Below, piece by piece: positions 56,543 through 64,000 of a DNA stretch of 64,000 bases. The stretch's first letter is position 1. The number at the start of each line of letters is the position of its first letter. Both the position numbers and the translations under genes were made by a program. The stretch comes from Bizionia sp. M204. GTDB taxonomy: Bacteria > Bacteroidota > Bacteroidia > Flavobacteriales > Flavobacteriaceae. The stretch is taken from assembly GCF_023205095.1 (NCBI RefSeq), contig NZ_CP046242.1, positions 418,501 through 482,500 on the forward strand, read 5' to 3'. A model generated the notes under the pieces. The model worked only from the letters and a program-made list of their open reading frames with translations, searched no databases and was not told where the DNA came from.

Positions 56543-59278
56543 ATGAAACTAAAATTACTTTTAATTTTTGCTGTATTGTTTGTAACTGCAGCTTCCGCTC
56601 AAACCTTTTCTGTAGGTAGCGTTAATTATTCTGTTATTTCGACAACTAACAATACAGTGGGTGTTACTTCGTCTGCAAGTTATGTGGGGGAATTAATAGT
56701 TCCTTCAACAGTTCAAAACGCTGGTGTTACTTATACTGTCGTTTCAATTTTAGATGCTGCGTTTCAAAATAGCACCACTTTAACTTCAATTACAATACCA
56801 AATACCGTTACTGAAATAAGGAATAGTGCGTTTCGATTTTGTACAAATTTATCCGCTGTAGACATGGGGGATTCTGTTACAAGTATTGGACAGCTTTCAT
56901 TTAATGCGTGTTTTAGTTTAACTTCTGTGGTTATTCCTAGTTCAGTCACAAATATTAGTATTAATGCATTTGAATTTTGTAATACTTTGACCTCGGTTAC
57001 AGTCGAATGGGTAACACCGTTGTCTATTAATAGCAATGTTTTTACAGGTGTAAATATTGGTATGGCAACTTTAAATGTTCCTGCTGGAACAGTAGCAACT
57101 TATCAAGCAGCACCAGTTTGGCAAAATTTTGGGACTATTTTGCCACCACCACCAGCAACCCATTTAAATTTTGACGGTGTTAATGATCAGGTTAGTATTC
57201 CAAATGAGGCCAATTTCGATTTTACAAATGAAATGACTGTAGAGCTTTGGGTGAATTCAAGCGTGATGCCGCAACAATGGGATGCTTTAGTGGTAAAAGG
57301 GGATGATAGTTGGAGGTTGCATTTAAATGATTCAGGAACTGTGAATTTTACATGTAGCGGCGTAACACCTGTACAAGAAATTAATTCAATTTCAAATATA
57401 AACGATGGTAATTGGCATCATATAGCTGCAACTTTTGGTGGTAACGCTATTAAGATTTATATAGATGGTGTATTAGAAACTCAAGCTCCCGCTTCTGGTA
57501 TTATTAATAACAATGCACAGACGGTGTTAATAGGAAACAATCCAATATATCCTGGTCGTTTTTTTACAGGTAATATGGATGATATCCGTATTTGGAATGT
57601 TACTAGAACAGCAGAACAAATAAATGGTTCAAAAGATTGTGAATTAGATGGCACTGAAACAGGTTTAGTTGCGTATTACAATTTTAACCAAGGGCTTGAC
57701 TCAGAAGATAACACTTCTGAAACGACATTAACAGACCATACAGCAAATGCTAACAATGGAACCTTAAACAATTTTACTTTAACAGGAAGCACATCTAACT
57801 GGTTAGCAGGTTCTCCTGTAACAACAGGTTCAATAATTCCTTCTGAAGCGACAGTTACGACTCCAGTAACGTATACCCAAAACGATACAGCAACTCCTCT
57901 AACAGCAACAACAGGTTCTAATGGTACAGGTTTATTATGGTACACAATGGAAACAGGAGGAACTGGTAATGGAAATGCACCAACACCTAGTACAGATACT
58001 GTTGGTTCAACTTCTTATTGGGTGTCAAGCACCAATGATAGCGGTTGCGAAAGTGAGCGTTTAGAAATTGTGGTTGAAGTGGCAATACCAGCAGACCATT
58101 ACCGTATGGGTACATCTAATAATGGAGCATCAAATGCCTTTTATATAAATGATGACGATGGTGGACTTAATTTACCAAATGCATTTACCGTAGAACTTTG
58201 GGTTAAAACTTCGGAAGCTCTTTACATTTTAACTGGTATTGATGAAGTTGAGGTCTATAATTTTTATACGTTCAATGTTGATCAAGATAATAAACTAAAT
58301 TTTCGAATTTCGAATTTTTATGATTACCAAGAACAATTTGTATCTAATCTAGCTTTAACGGATGATGATTGGCATCATATAGCCTTAAGCAGAAACTCAT
58401 CCAACTCATACAGTTTTTATATAGACGGTATTTTAGATAGCACTTTTACGCCTGTGGTACCTATTGAAGAATTTAATATATCCCAAATTGGTACTGGAAA
58501 TGCAGCTATAGATGAGTATAGAGTATGGGACCTACCAAGAACAGAGGGGCAAATTAATGCAAATAAAAACTGTGAATTGCAGGGTACGGAATCAGGGTTA
58601 TTGGTTTACTATAAATTTAACCAAGGTTTGAATGCTGTAAATAATACCAGTATTACCACTATATTTGATGCTACAGCAAACCAAAATAATGCAACTATAA
58701 ATAACAATTCGGTGTTAACAGGTCAAACCCAAAACTTTTTAGCTAGATCACCTGTAACAAGTGGTTCCACTATACCAAATATACCTACAACTACAACCTT
58801 AATAACCTATGAATTAGGAGATACTGCCAACCCATTAACAGCAGCAACCGAAGGTACAGGTTTATTATGGTACACAATGGAAACAGGAGGGACTGGTTCT
58901 ACAACAGCTCCTACACCAGATACATCTTCAGTTGGATCAGCATCCTATTGGGTAGCTAGTACAAATGCAAATGGATGCGAAAGTGCACGTGTAGAAATTG
59001 TCGTAAATGTTCAAGAAACTTTAGGCGTACAAGAGGTGGAAGACTTAAAAGACATTCATATATATCCAAACCCAACAAGTGGTAACGTTTCCATTAGTTT
59101 TCCGAATGCTTTGGACTCAAAAATTTCACTTTATGATTTAAACGGGAGGCTGTTATCAAATAAAACAGAAACATCCACGAAATCTATCATAGATTTGAGC
59201 AACTATGAGGGTGGCGTTTATCTTTTAAAAATAGAAGTAAATCAAAATGAAATTATTAAAAGAGTTGTAAAGTACTAA
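56543..59278 (+). CDS. T9SS surface protein with LRR and two LamG domains
   Basis: A 911-residue secreted protein. Residues 1-19 are a signal peptide (TAASAQ). About 45-170 are BspA-type leucine-rich repeats (LTSITIPNTVTEIRNSAFRFC, LTSVVIPSSVTNISINAFEFC). Two concanavalin-like LamG domains follow, about 207-365 and 535-670, each ahead of a module with GLLWYTMETGGTG and an Ig-like region. The pair repeats at a 930-base period (the DNA GGTTTATTATGGTACACAAT occurs twice, 57929 and 58859). Residues from about 842 (IHIYPNPTSGNVSISF) to the end are the T9SS type A sorting domain. Probably surface-exposed, binding glycans; controlled by the adjacent two-component pair. Confidence 0.92.
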   Translation: MKLKLLLIFAVLFVTAASAQTFSVGSVNYSVISTTNNTVGVTSSASYVGELIVPSTVQNAGVTYTVVSILDAAFQNSTTLTSITIPNTVTEIRNSAFRFCTNLSAVDMGDSVTSIGQLSFNACFSLTSVVIPSSVTNISINAFEFCNTLTSVTVEWVTPLSINSNVFTGVNIGMATLNVPAGTVATYQAAPVWQNFGTILPPPPATHLNFDGVNDQVSIPNEANFDFTNEMTVELWVNSSVMPQQWDALVVKGDDSWRLHLNDSGTVNFTCSGVTPVQEINSISNINDGNWHHIAATFGGNAIKIYIDGVLETQAPASGIINNNAQTVLIGNNPIYPGRFFTGNMDDIRIWNVTRTAEQINGSKDCELDGTETGLVAYYNFNQGLDSEDNTSETTLTDHTANANNGTLNNFTLTGSTSNWLAGSPVTTGSIIPSEATVTTPVTYTQNDTATPLTATTGSNGTGLLWYTMETGGTGNGNAPTPSTDTVGSTSYWVSSTNDSGCESERLEIVVEVAIPADHYRMGTSNNGASNAFYINDDDGGLNLPNAFTVELWVKTSEALYILTGIDEVEVYNFYTFNVDQDNKLNFRISNFYDYQEQFVSNLALTDDDWHHIALSRNSSNSYSFYIDGILDSTFTPVVPIEEFNISQIGTGNAAIDEYRVWDLPRTEGQINANKNCELQGTESGLLVYYKFNQGLNAVNNTSITTIFDATANQNNATINNNSVLTGQTQNFLARSPVTSGSTIPNIPTTTTLITYELGDTANPLTAATEGTGLLWYTMETGGTGSTTAPTPDTSSVGSASYWVASTNANGCESARVEIVVNVQETLGVQEVEDLKDIHIYPNPTSGNVSISFPNALDSKISLYDLNGRLLSNKTETSTKSIIDLSNYEGGVYLLKIEVNQNEIIKRVVKY

Positions 59279-59317
59279 TGAACTCAATAATTAAAAAGGC
59301 TATTTAGGTTAAGTTGA

Positions 59318-59354
59318 AAACAGCGACTATCAGAATTGATATCGCTGTTTTTTT
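59318..59354 (+). terminator. Intrinsic terminator after the surface-protein gene
   Basis: AACAGCGA...TCGCTGTT stem with an inner TATCA/TGATA stem (one bulged C) and T run, 39 bases after the stop. Confidence 0.85.
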
Positions 59355-59417
59355 ATGAATGTCTCCATGTGATATATTATAAAATAGAAATATGAATAGC
59401 CGTGTTATATTGCATTC

Positions 59418-59600
59418 ACATACAAAGTGCTGCATTTCAAAACGTCTTTTTTGTTAGGAGTAAATTTAGTTATAGTTTAGTTCTGTAAAGCTATTACAGT
59501 CAATTTATTATGGGTTTAAATACTCAACATTAATTAAATTAAGGGATTTGATTAATTAGCATGAGGCAGCGATATTCAGTTTTGGATGTCGCTGTTTTTA
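59418..59600 (+). pseudogene. Probable scar of a deleted paralogue (leader, 7-codon ORF, terminator)
   Basis: The segment repeats the outer parts of the gene at 56543. At 59418-59439 is the same upstream motif (ACATACAAA, three bases, CTGCATTTCA; 18 of 22 identical to 56451-56472). AAATTTAGTT follows at 59462, and an ATG at 59510 lies 92 bases after the motif start, as in the intact gene, with AATTTATTATG against AATTTTTTATG. Only MGLNTQH-stop is encoded. The next bases resemble the intact gene's 3' region (ACTCAA...TTAATTAAA...AAGG) and end in a related CAGCGA/TCGCTG terminator (59566-59597). The -7 element is degraded (TAGTTATA). Confidence 0.5.
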
Positions 59601-59611
59601 TTTTAAAGCAT

Positions 59612-59646
59612 AAAAAAATCCGATTCAATTAAGAATCGGATTTTTT
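59612..59646 (-). terminator. Terminator of the thrS-infC-rpmI-rplT operon
   Basis: ATCCGATTC pairs with GAATCGGAT around a 6-base loop, with A and T runs on both sides, so usable on both strands; 36 bases beyond the rplT stop. Confidence 0.88.
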
Positions 59647-59681
59647 ATAAGCGAAATATGTTTTACAATAGGCGAAACGCC

Positions 59682-60026
59682 TTACTTTACTTTCTTTACT
59701 ACAGCTGCAAATGCATCTGGGTTATTCATGGCTAAATCAGCTAAAACTTTACGATTTAATTCGATATTGTTAGCTTTCATTTTACCCATAAACTGTGAGT
59801 AAGACATACCATGTTGTCTAGCTCCAGCGTTAATACGTTGGATCCATAATGTACGGAATGTTCTCTTTTTAACTCTACGGTCTCTGTACGAATATTGCAT
59901 CGCTTTATCAACCGCATTTTTTGCTACTGTCCAAACGTTTTTACGACGTCCGAAGTAACCTTTTGCTTGTTTAAGCACCTTTTTTCTTCTGGCTCTTTTG
60001 GCAACAGAATTTACTGATCTTGGCAT
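59682..60026 (-). CDS. rplT: Ribosomal protein L20
   Basis: A 114-residue large-subunit protein needed for early 50S assembly. The sequence [81 protein letters not shown] is unmistakable, with a strongly basic helical N-terminus and a globular C-terminal part from about 60. Last gene of the operon with infC and rpmI, the conserved arrangement in which L20 autoregulates in E. coli; I see no defined leader here for that control. Confidence 0.98.
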   Translation of the reverse strand: MPRSVNSVAKRARRKKVLKQAKGYFGRRKNVWTVAKNAVDKAMQYSYRDRRVKKRTFRTLWIQRINAGARQHGMSYSQFMGKMKANNIELNRKVLADLAMNNPDAFAAVVKKVK

Positions 60027-60122
60027 AATTTTAAATTTTTTTGTAGTAGGCGATCTTTTTCAGATACTTTTTTGAGCCTAACTCCAGGGTTTATAAATAA
60101 TTCTAACCGAAACGTTTTACAA

Positions 60123-60320
60123 TTATTTTAATCGTAATTGTTCCTTAATGCTGTTAACATCGTTCGCATGTACTAACGTACTATGAGTTAATGCTAACTT
60201 ACGCTTTTTAGATTTCTTTGTTAAGATGTGACTCTTAAAAGCGTGCTTTCTTTTTATTTTACCAGTACCAGTAATTTTAAATCTTTTCTTGGCACTAGAT
60301 TTGGTTTTCATTTTAGGCAT
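60123..60320 (-). CDS. rpmI: Ribosomal protein L35
   Basis: A 65-residue basic large-subunit protein: [41 protein letters not shown] is diagnostic of L35. Located between infC (72-base gap) and rplT (96-base gap) on the minus strand. The gaps are long enough to hold regulatory leaders but I recognise none. Confidence 0.98.
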   Translation of the reverse strand: MPKMKTKSSAKKRFKITGTGKIKRKHAFKSHILTKKSKKRKLALTHSTLVHANDVNSIKEQLRLK

Positions 60321-60392
60321 TTTTCTTCCTAGTTTAAGTTATTTCGCTTACTATCTTCAATCTGTCTCGAAGCGTCGAGAACAGCTTTTTTG

Positions 60393-60947
60393 TTATTTTG
60401 ATTTCTTTGGAGCAATAAACATCGTCATACGTTTACCTTCCAGTTTAGGCATTTGTTCTACTTTACCTAAATCTTCTAAATCTTGCGCTAAACGCAACAA
60501 TAGAATTTGTCCTTGTTCTTTAAAAACAATGGATCGGCCTTTAAAAAATACAAACGCTTTTAGCTTTGCACCTTCTTGTAAAAACTTCTCGGCATGTTTC
60601 TTTTTAAACTCGTAATCATGATCATCAGTTTGAGGACCAAAACGAATTTCTTTTACAACAACTTTTGAAGCTTTCGCTTTTAAAACCTTTTCACGTTTCT
60701 TTTGTTCATAAAGAAACTTTTTATAATCCATCACTTTACAAACAGGAGGATCTGCTTTTGGTGATATTTCAACAAGGTCAAGCCCTTGCTCATCAGCTAT
60801 TGCCAATGCTTCTTTTGTTGGGTAGACACCTACTTCAACATTGTCACCTACTAAACGCACTTTTTCAACCCTAATTTTAGTGTTGATTTTGTGCTGATCT
60901 TCTTGATTTACTCGACGAGGAGCTTGTCTTCTTCTACGTATTGCTAT
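60393..60947 (-). CDS. infC: Translation initiation factor IF-3 (AUA start)
   Basis: Binds the 30S subunit, prevents premature 50S joining and proofreads start codons. The 184-residue protein starts [35 protein letters not shown] and has the N-terminal domain (1-80), a Lys-rich linker and the C-terminal IF3 domain with [21 protein letters not shown]. No ATG, GTG or TTG lies between the upstream stop and residue 30; the codon before the conserved start is ATA at 60947-60945, with a further ATA two codons on at 60941-60939 and AAGG just upstream. Non-canonical infC starts allow IF-3 autoregulation in other bacteria. 32 bases after thrS. Confidence 0.9.
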   Translation of the reverse strand: MAIRRRRQAPRRVNQEDQHKINTKIRVEKVRLVGDNVEVGVYPTKEALAIADEQGLDLVEISPKADPPVCKVMDYKKFLYEQKKREKVLKAKASKVVVKEIRFGPQTDDHDYEFKKKHAEKFLQEGAKLKAFVFFKGRSIVFKEQGQILLLRLAQDLEDLGKVEQMPKLEGKRMTMFIAPKKSK

Positions 60948-60979
60948 GGCCTTATAATTTTAGTTTAACTTATTTTTTA

Positions 60980-62917
60980 TTAAAATTGCTTTAATGTTTT
61001 ATTGACTTCTATGTTCAACAATTCAGTAAACTCTTGTACAGAAATCATGCCAAGATCCTCACCACCATGTTGACGAACAGAAATTTTACCTTCTTGTTCT
61101 TCATTCTCACCAACAATAATCATATATGGGATTTTCTTCATTTCGGCTTCCCGAATTTTCTTACCCATCGTTTCGTTTCTATTGTCAATTAGGGCGCGAA
61201 TTTCGTCATTTTCTAGCGAATTTAAAACTTTTTTCGCGTATTTCTCATATTTTTCACTAATAGATAATACAATTACTTGGTCAGGCACCAACCACAACGG
61301 GAAGTTACCTGCGGTGTGTTCTAGTAAAATGGCAACAAATCGTTCCATACTACCAAAAGGCGCACGGTGAATCATGACTGGTCGGTGTAGCTCATTGTCA
61401 CTACCTTTGTAAGTTAATTCAAATCGTTCAGGTAAATTATAATCCACTTGAATGGTACCTAGTTGCCATTGTCTTCCAAGCGCATCTTTAACCATAAAGT
61501 CTAATTTGGGGCCGTAAAAAGCTGCTTCGCCAGTTTCTACAATAAAATTTAAGTTTTTATCTTTGGCCGCATTTAAAATGGCAGCTTCTGCTTTTTCCCA
61601 ATTCTCATTACTTCCAATGTATTTTTCTGGATTTTCAGGATCACGTAAAGATACCTGTGCTGTGAAGTTTTCGAACCCTAAAGATCCAAACACATACAAT
61701 ACCAAATCAATAACATCTTTAAACTCTTTATCTAATTGGTCTGGTGTACAAAATATATGCGCATCATCTTGAGTAAAACCTCTAACACGCGTTAAACCAT
61801 GTAATTCTCCACTTTGTTCATATCTATAAACGGTTCCAAATTCAGCAAAACGTTTTGGTAAGTCTTTATAAGACCACTGAAAACTATTGTATATCTCACA
61901 ATGGTGTGGGCAATTCATTGGTTTCAATAGGAATTCTTCGCCGTCTTTAGGTGTTAGAATAGGCTGAAAGCTATCTTCACCATATTTCTCATAGTGTCCA
62001 GATGTTACATAAAGTTCCTTCTGGCCAATATGCGGTGTAACAACCATTTCATATCCTGCTTTCTTTTGTGCTTTTTTAAGGAAATTCTCTAAACGCTCAC
62101 GTAACGCAGCGCCTTTAGGTAACCATAATGGTAAGCCCTGACCTACTTTTTGTGAGAATGTAAATAATTCAAGCTCTTTTCCAAGCTTTCTATGATCGCG
62201 TTTTTTAGCTTCTTCTAATAAGTGAAGGTGTTCTGTTAATTCCTTTTGCTTAGGGAATGATATCCCGTAAACACGCGTTAACTGTTTGTTGTTTTCATCA
62301 CCTTTCCAATAAGCTCCAGCCACACTTAATATTTTAACGGCTTTGACAATTCCGGTATTTGGAATATGGCCACCACGACATAAATCGGTAAATGTGTCAT
62401 GATCGCAAAATGTAATCGTGCCATCTTCAAGGTTTCCTATTAAATCTAACTTATAATTATTATTATCTCTATAATAAGATAGTGCTTCTAGTTTTGAAAC
62501 CTCTCGCATATTGAATTCGTGTTTTCCACGTGCTATTTCCAGCATCTTATCTTCAATACGCTTAAAATCTTTATCTGAAATGGTTTCGTCACCTAAATCA
62601 ATATCATAATAAAAACCATTTTCAATAGCAGGACCAACCCATAATTTGGCAGTAGGGTAGAGTGCTTCAATAGCTTGAGCTAATATATGTGCCGAAGAAT
62701 GCCAAAATGCTTTTTTACCTTCATCATCGTTCCAGGTGTATAAAACAAGAGTACCGTCTGTTGTTAATGGGGTTTTGGTTTCTACAACCGTATCATTAAA
62801 TTTTGCAGAAATAACGTTTCTGGCTAATCCTTCGCTGATGCTTTTAGCAACGTCCATGGAAGTTGTTCCCTTCTCAACCGACTTAATACTGCCATCTGGC
62901 AATGTAATATCTATCAT
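60980..62917 (-). CDS. thrS: Threonyl-tRNA synthetase
   Basis: Charges tRNA-Thr. The 645-residue class II enzyme has an N-terminal TGS domain (1-62), the editing domain with the [10 protein letters not shown] (about 73-82) and HIP/CHD-type residues (GGHIPNTG, about 181-188), the catalytic core with motifs [34 protein letters not shown] and [16 protein letters not shown] (about 519-534), and a C-terminal anticodon-binding domain. Length is standard. First gene of the thrS-infC-rpmI-rplT operon with a promoter at 62943-62973. Confidence 0.98.
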   Translation of the reverse strand: MIDITLPDGSIKSVEKGTTSMDVAKSISEGLARNVISAKFNDTVVETKTPLTTDGTLVLYTWNDDEGKKAFWHSSAHILAQAIEALYPTAKLWVGPAIENGFYYDIDLGDETISDKDFKRIEDKMLEIARGKHEFNMREVSKLEALSYYRDNNNYKLDLIGNLEDGTITFCDHDTFTDLCRGGHIPNTGIVKAVKILSVAGAYWKGDENNKQLTRVYGISFPKQKELTEHLHLLEEAKKRDHRKLGKELELFTFSQKVGQGLPLWLPKGAALRERLENFLKKAQKKAGYEMVVTPHIGQKELYVTSGHYEKYGEDSFQPILTPKDGEEFLLKPMNCPHHCEIYNSFQWSYKDLPKRFAEFGTVYRYEQSGELHGLTRVRGFTQDDAHIFCTPDQLDKEFKDVIDLVLYVFGSLGFENFTAQVSLRDPENPEKYIGSNENWEKAEAAILNAAKDKNLNFIVETGEAAFYGPKLDFMVKDALGRQWQLGTIQVDYNLPERFELTYKGSDNELHRPVMIHRAPFGSMERFVAILLEHTAGNFPLWLVPDQVIVLSISEKYEKYAKKVLNSLENDEIRALIDNRNETMGKKIREAEMKKIPYMIIVGENEEQEGKISVRQHGGEDLGMISVQEFTELLNIEVNKTLKQF

Positions 62918-62942
62918 TATATATTGTGTAATTATGAAAGGA

Positions 62943-62973
62943 CAAATATAATAGGATAAATTTTTACATACAA
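62943..62973 (-). promoter_or_regulatory. Promoter of the thrS operon
   Basis: On the minus strand TTG (62973-62971), a 20-base spacer and TATATTTG (62950-62943); transcription would start about 20 bases before the thrS ATG at 62917. Confidence 0.7.
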
Positions 62974-63254
62974 TATATATATAGGTATAAATTTAGAAAA
63001 CTGATTAGTAAGGCCTCTTACATATATTAATGGGCGTTGTCTGGAACTTCTTCCTATAATAAAGGTATTAATGTGTAATCATAATACTATATCATGGATG
63101 TTGATTTTGATTGGAAAACGACAAATAGGAACGCAGCTGTTAATCAAAGCGAACCCAAAAGGCATTAGAGATGATTTGTTAAGTTAAAAACGGGCCGTGT
63201 AACCACTTGATATACTGCAAGAAGAAAACTATTTCAAAAAAACATGAATAAAAG
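62974..63254. other. Non-coding spacer between thrS and the rRNA promoters
   Basis: Apart from a 24-codon ATG ORF (63094-63168) without recognisable features, I see no gene. It probably holds the upstream half of the rRNA control region. Confidence 0.5.
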
Positions 63255-63287
63255 TTTGTAAAAGGGTAGAAATGGGTTGTACATTTG
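63255..63287 (+). promoter_or_regulatory. rRNA promoter P1
   Basis: TTTG (63255-63258), 21-base spacer, TACATTTG (63280-63287), then CAGCCGCT at the expected transcription start. Confidence 0.8.
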
Positions 63288-63394
63288 CAGCCGCTAAAAA
63301 CGGTAACACAGTTGGCAGCGACGTTCATTGAGAGGCAAAATAGAAGTTTAAATTAGGGGTTAGAAATTTAATTTCAAATTAAATCAAAAAAAGC

Positions 63395-63424
63395 TTTGTA
63401 GGAATAAAAAAGGTTGTATATTTG
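63395..63424 (+). promoter_or_regulatory. rRNA promoter P2
   Basis: TTTG (63395-63398), 18-base spacer AT-rich after TAGG, TATATTTG (63417-63424), then CAGCCGCT. Spaced 140 bases from P1. Confidence 0.85.
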
Positions 63425-63532
63425 CAGCCGCTTAAAACAGCAACGCTGATGAGAGCAAAGTTCCTTGAAAAGCATAAAAAGATTTAGTGATTTGGAATTA
63501 GAAATAAACTTTCAAAATAAACTAAAAAAAGC

Positions 63533-63562
63533 TTTGCAGGAATAAAAAAGGTTGTATGTTTG
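63533..63562 (+). promoter_or_regulatory. rRNA promoter P3
   Basis: TTTG (63533-63536), 18-base spacer nearly identical to P2, TATGTTTG (63555-63562), then CAGCCGCT. Spaced 138 bases from P2. Confidence 0.85.
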
Positions 63563-63659
63563 CAGCCGCTAAAAACGGCAACGTTTTCAGCAACGTTCAG
63601 AAGCATTTATTGAAAAGCTAAGTAGAGAAAAAAATATTTATATTTTTTTTGAAATAAAG

Positions 63660-63691
63660 TTTGCGGGTTAAAAAAGTAGTAATTATATTTG
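63660..63691 (+). promoter_or_regulatory. rRNA promoter P4
   Basis: TTTG (63660-63663), 20-base spacer, TATATTTG (63684-63691), then CACCCGCT. About 176 bases before the 16S start. Confidence 0.85.
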
Positions 63692-63866
63692 CACCCGCTT
63701 AAGAGATAAACGCCTTAAGAAACAGAGAAAAAAGTTCATAGACATATTGAATTGACAGCGTAAGATTTAACTGGAAACGGTTAAATTAAACAAAAGAGAA
63801 TAAACCATTTTGAGTAATTAGATTTTAAACTATTTCGATTAGTTGTTAAATAATATTTAAGAATTA

Positions 63867-64000
63867 ACGATGAAGAGTTTGATCCTGGCTCAGGATGAAC
63901 GCTAGCGGCAGGCCTAACACATGCAAGTCGAACGGTAACAGAGAAAAGCTTGCTTTTTTGCTGACGAGTGGCGCACGGGTGAGTAACGCGTATACAATCT
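63867..64000 (+). rRNA. 16S ribosomal RNA (5' part)
   Basis: The conserved start including AGAGTTTGATCCTGGCTCAG at 63874-63893, then the first helices with GCATGCAAGTCGAACGGTAAC-type sequence. By alignment to E. coli numbering the mature 5' end is near 63867. The gene continues beyond the window, transcribed from four tandem promoters. Confidence 0.98.

Noticed and set aside
63094..63168. 24-codon ATG ORF upstream of the rRNA operon
   Set aside because: No ribosome-binding or codon signal and no recognisable product; probably chance in AT-rich DNA.

Overview
The window is a chromosomal segment of a low-GC marine-type member of Bacteroidota, family Flavobacteriaceae. The evidence is type IX secretion C-terminal sorting domains, promoters of the TTTG-N18-21-TAnnTTTG type, a zeaxanthin-type carotenoid cluster, split transketolase, DUF5606 and DUF349 proteins, and a 16S rRNA 5' end of matching character. 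I cannot assign a genus from the sequence alone. I see no insertion sequence, prophage or CRISPR array.

Layout. 1-6431: lipopolysaccharide/envelope glycan genes (GT2, GT4, GT9 and WaaE-like glycosyltransferases plus a Kdo-kinase-like protein) on mixed strands. 6492-12004: dapD, then ruvX, def, DUF5606 and mazG, interrupted by a secreted T9SS cargo and a tiny exported protein; mazG ends in a ninefold 62-bp repeat of terminator-like hairpins. 12330-21818 (minus): DUF349 protein, aroE, two tandem DUF368 lipid-carrier transporters, a TPR protein, a class-III aminotransferase and an OstA-like LPS transport protein. 21999-26489 (minus): rel/spoT-fur-purA operon and an SRPBCC protein. 26646-34323 (plus): three periplasmic-folding genes, a MoxR ATPase and aconitase. 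34432-39928: a TlpA thioredoxin, then the minus-strand crtI-crtB-crtZ-crtY operon preceded by its own CarH/LitR-like B12-binding MerR regulator. 40092-40303: tRNA-Leu(GAG) and tRNA-Lys(TTT). 40435-46815: aroK, a phosphoribosyltransferase, an S4 protein, an FKBP lipoprotein, an outer-membrane barrel, split transketolase and tgt. 46833-54081: lptF/G, an EamA transporter, accA, dnaB, an AI-2E-family permease and an exported protein of unknown function. 54083-59278: TPR histidine kinase, LytTR response regulator and a large LRR/LamG surface protein. 59682-62917 (minus): thrS-infC-rpmI-rplT. 62918-64000: four tandem rRNA promoters and the start of 16S rRNA.

How the parts fit. Much is core housekeeping: translation, cell-wall and lipid precursors, stringent response, envelope biogenesis. 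The accessory interest is regulatory. The CarH-like regulator keeps the residues of light-sensing adenosylcobalamin proteins, and its own promoter and the crtI promoter share a near-identical element over the -7 box, suggesting light-controlled carotenoid synthesis. The kinase-regulator pair sits directly upstream of a T9SS surface protein whose promoter carries a candidate activator site; the same site, leader spacing and terminator recur just downstream around a 7-codon ORF, which looks like the scar of a deleted paralogue. Other notable points are the terminator array after mazG, infC with only AUA start candidates, and a Tgt lacking its zinc cysteines.
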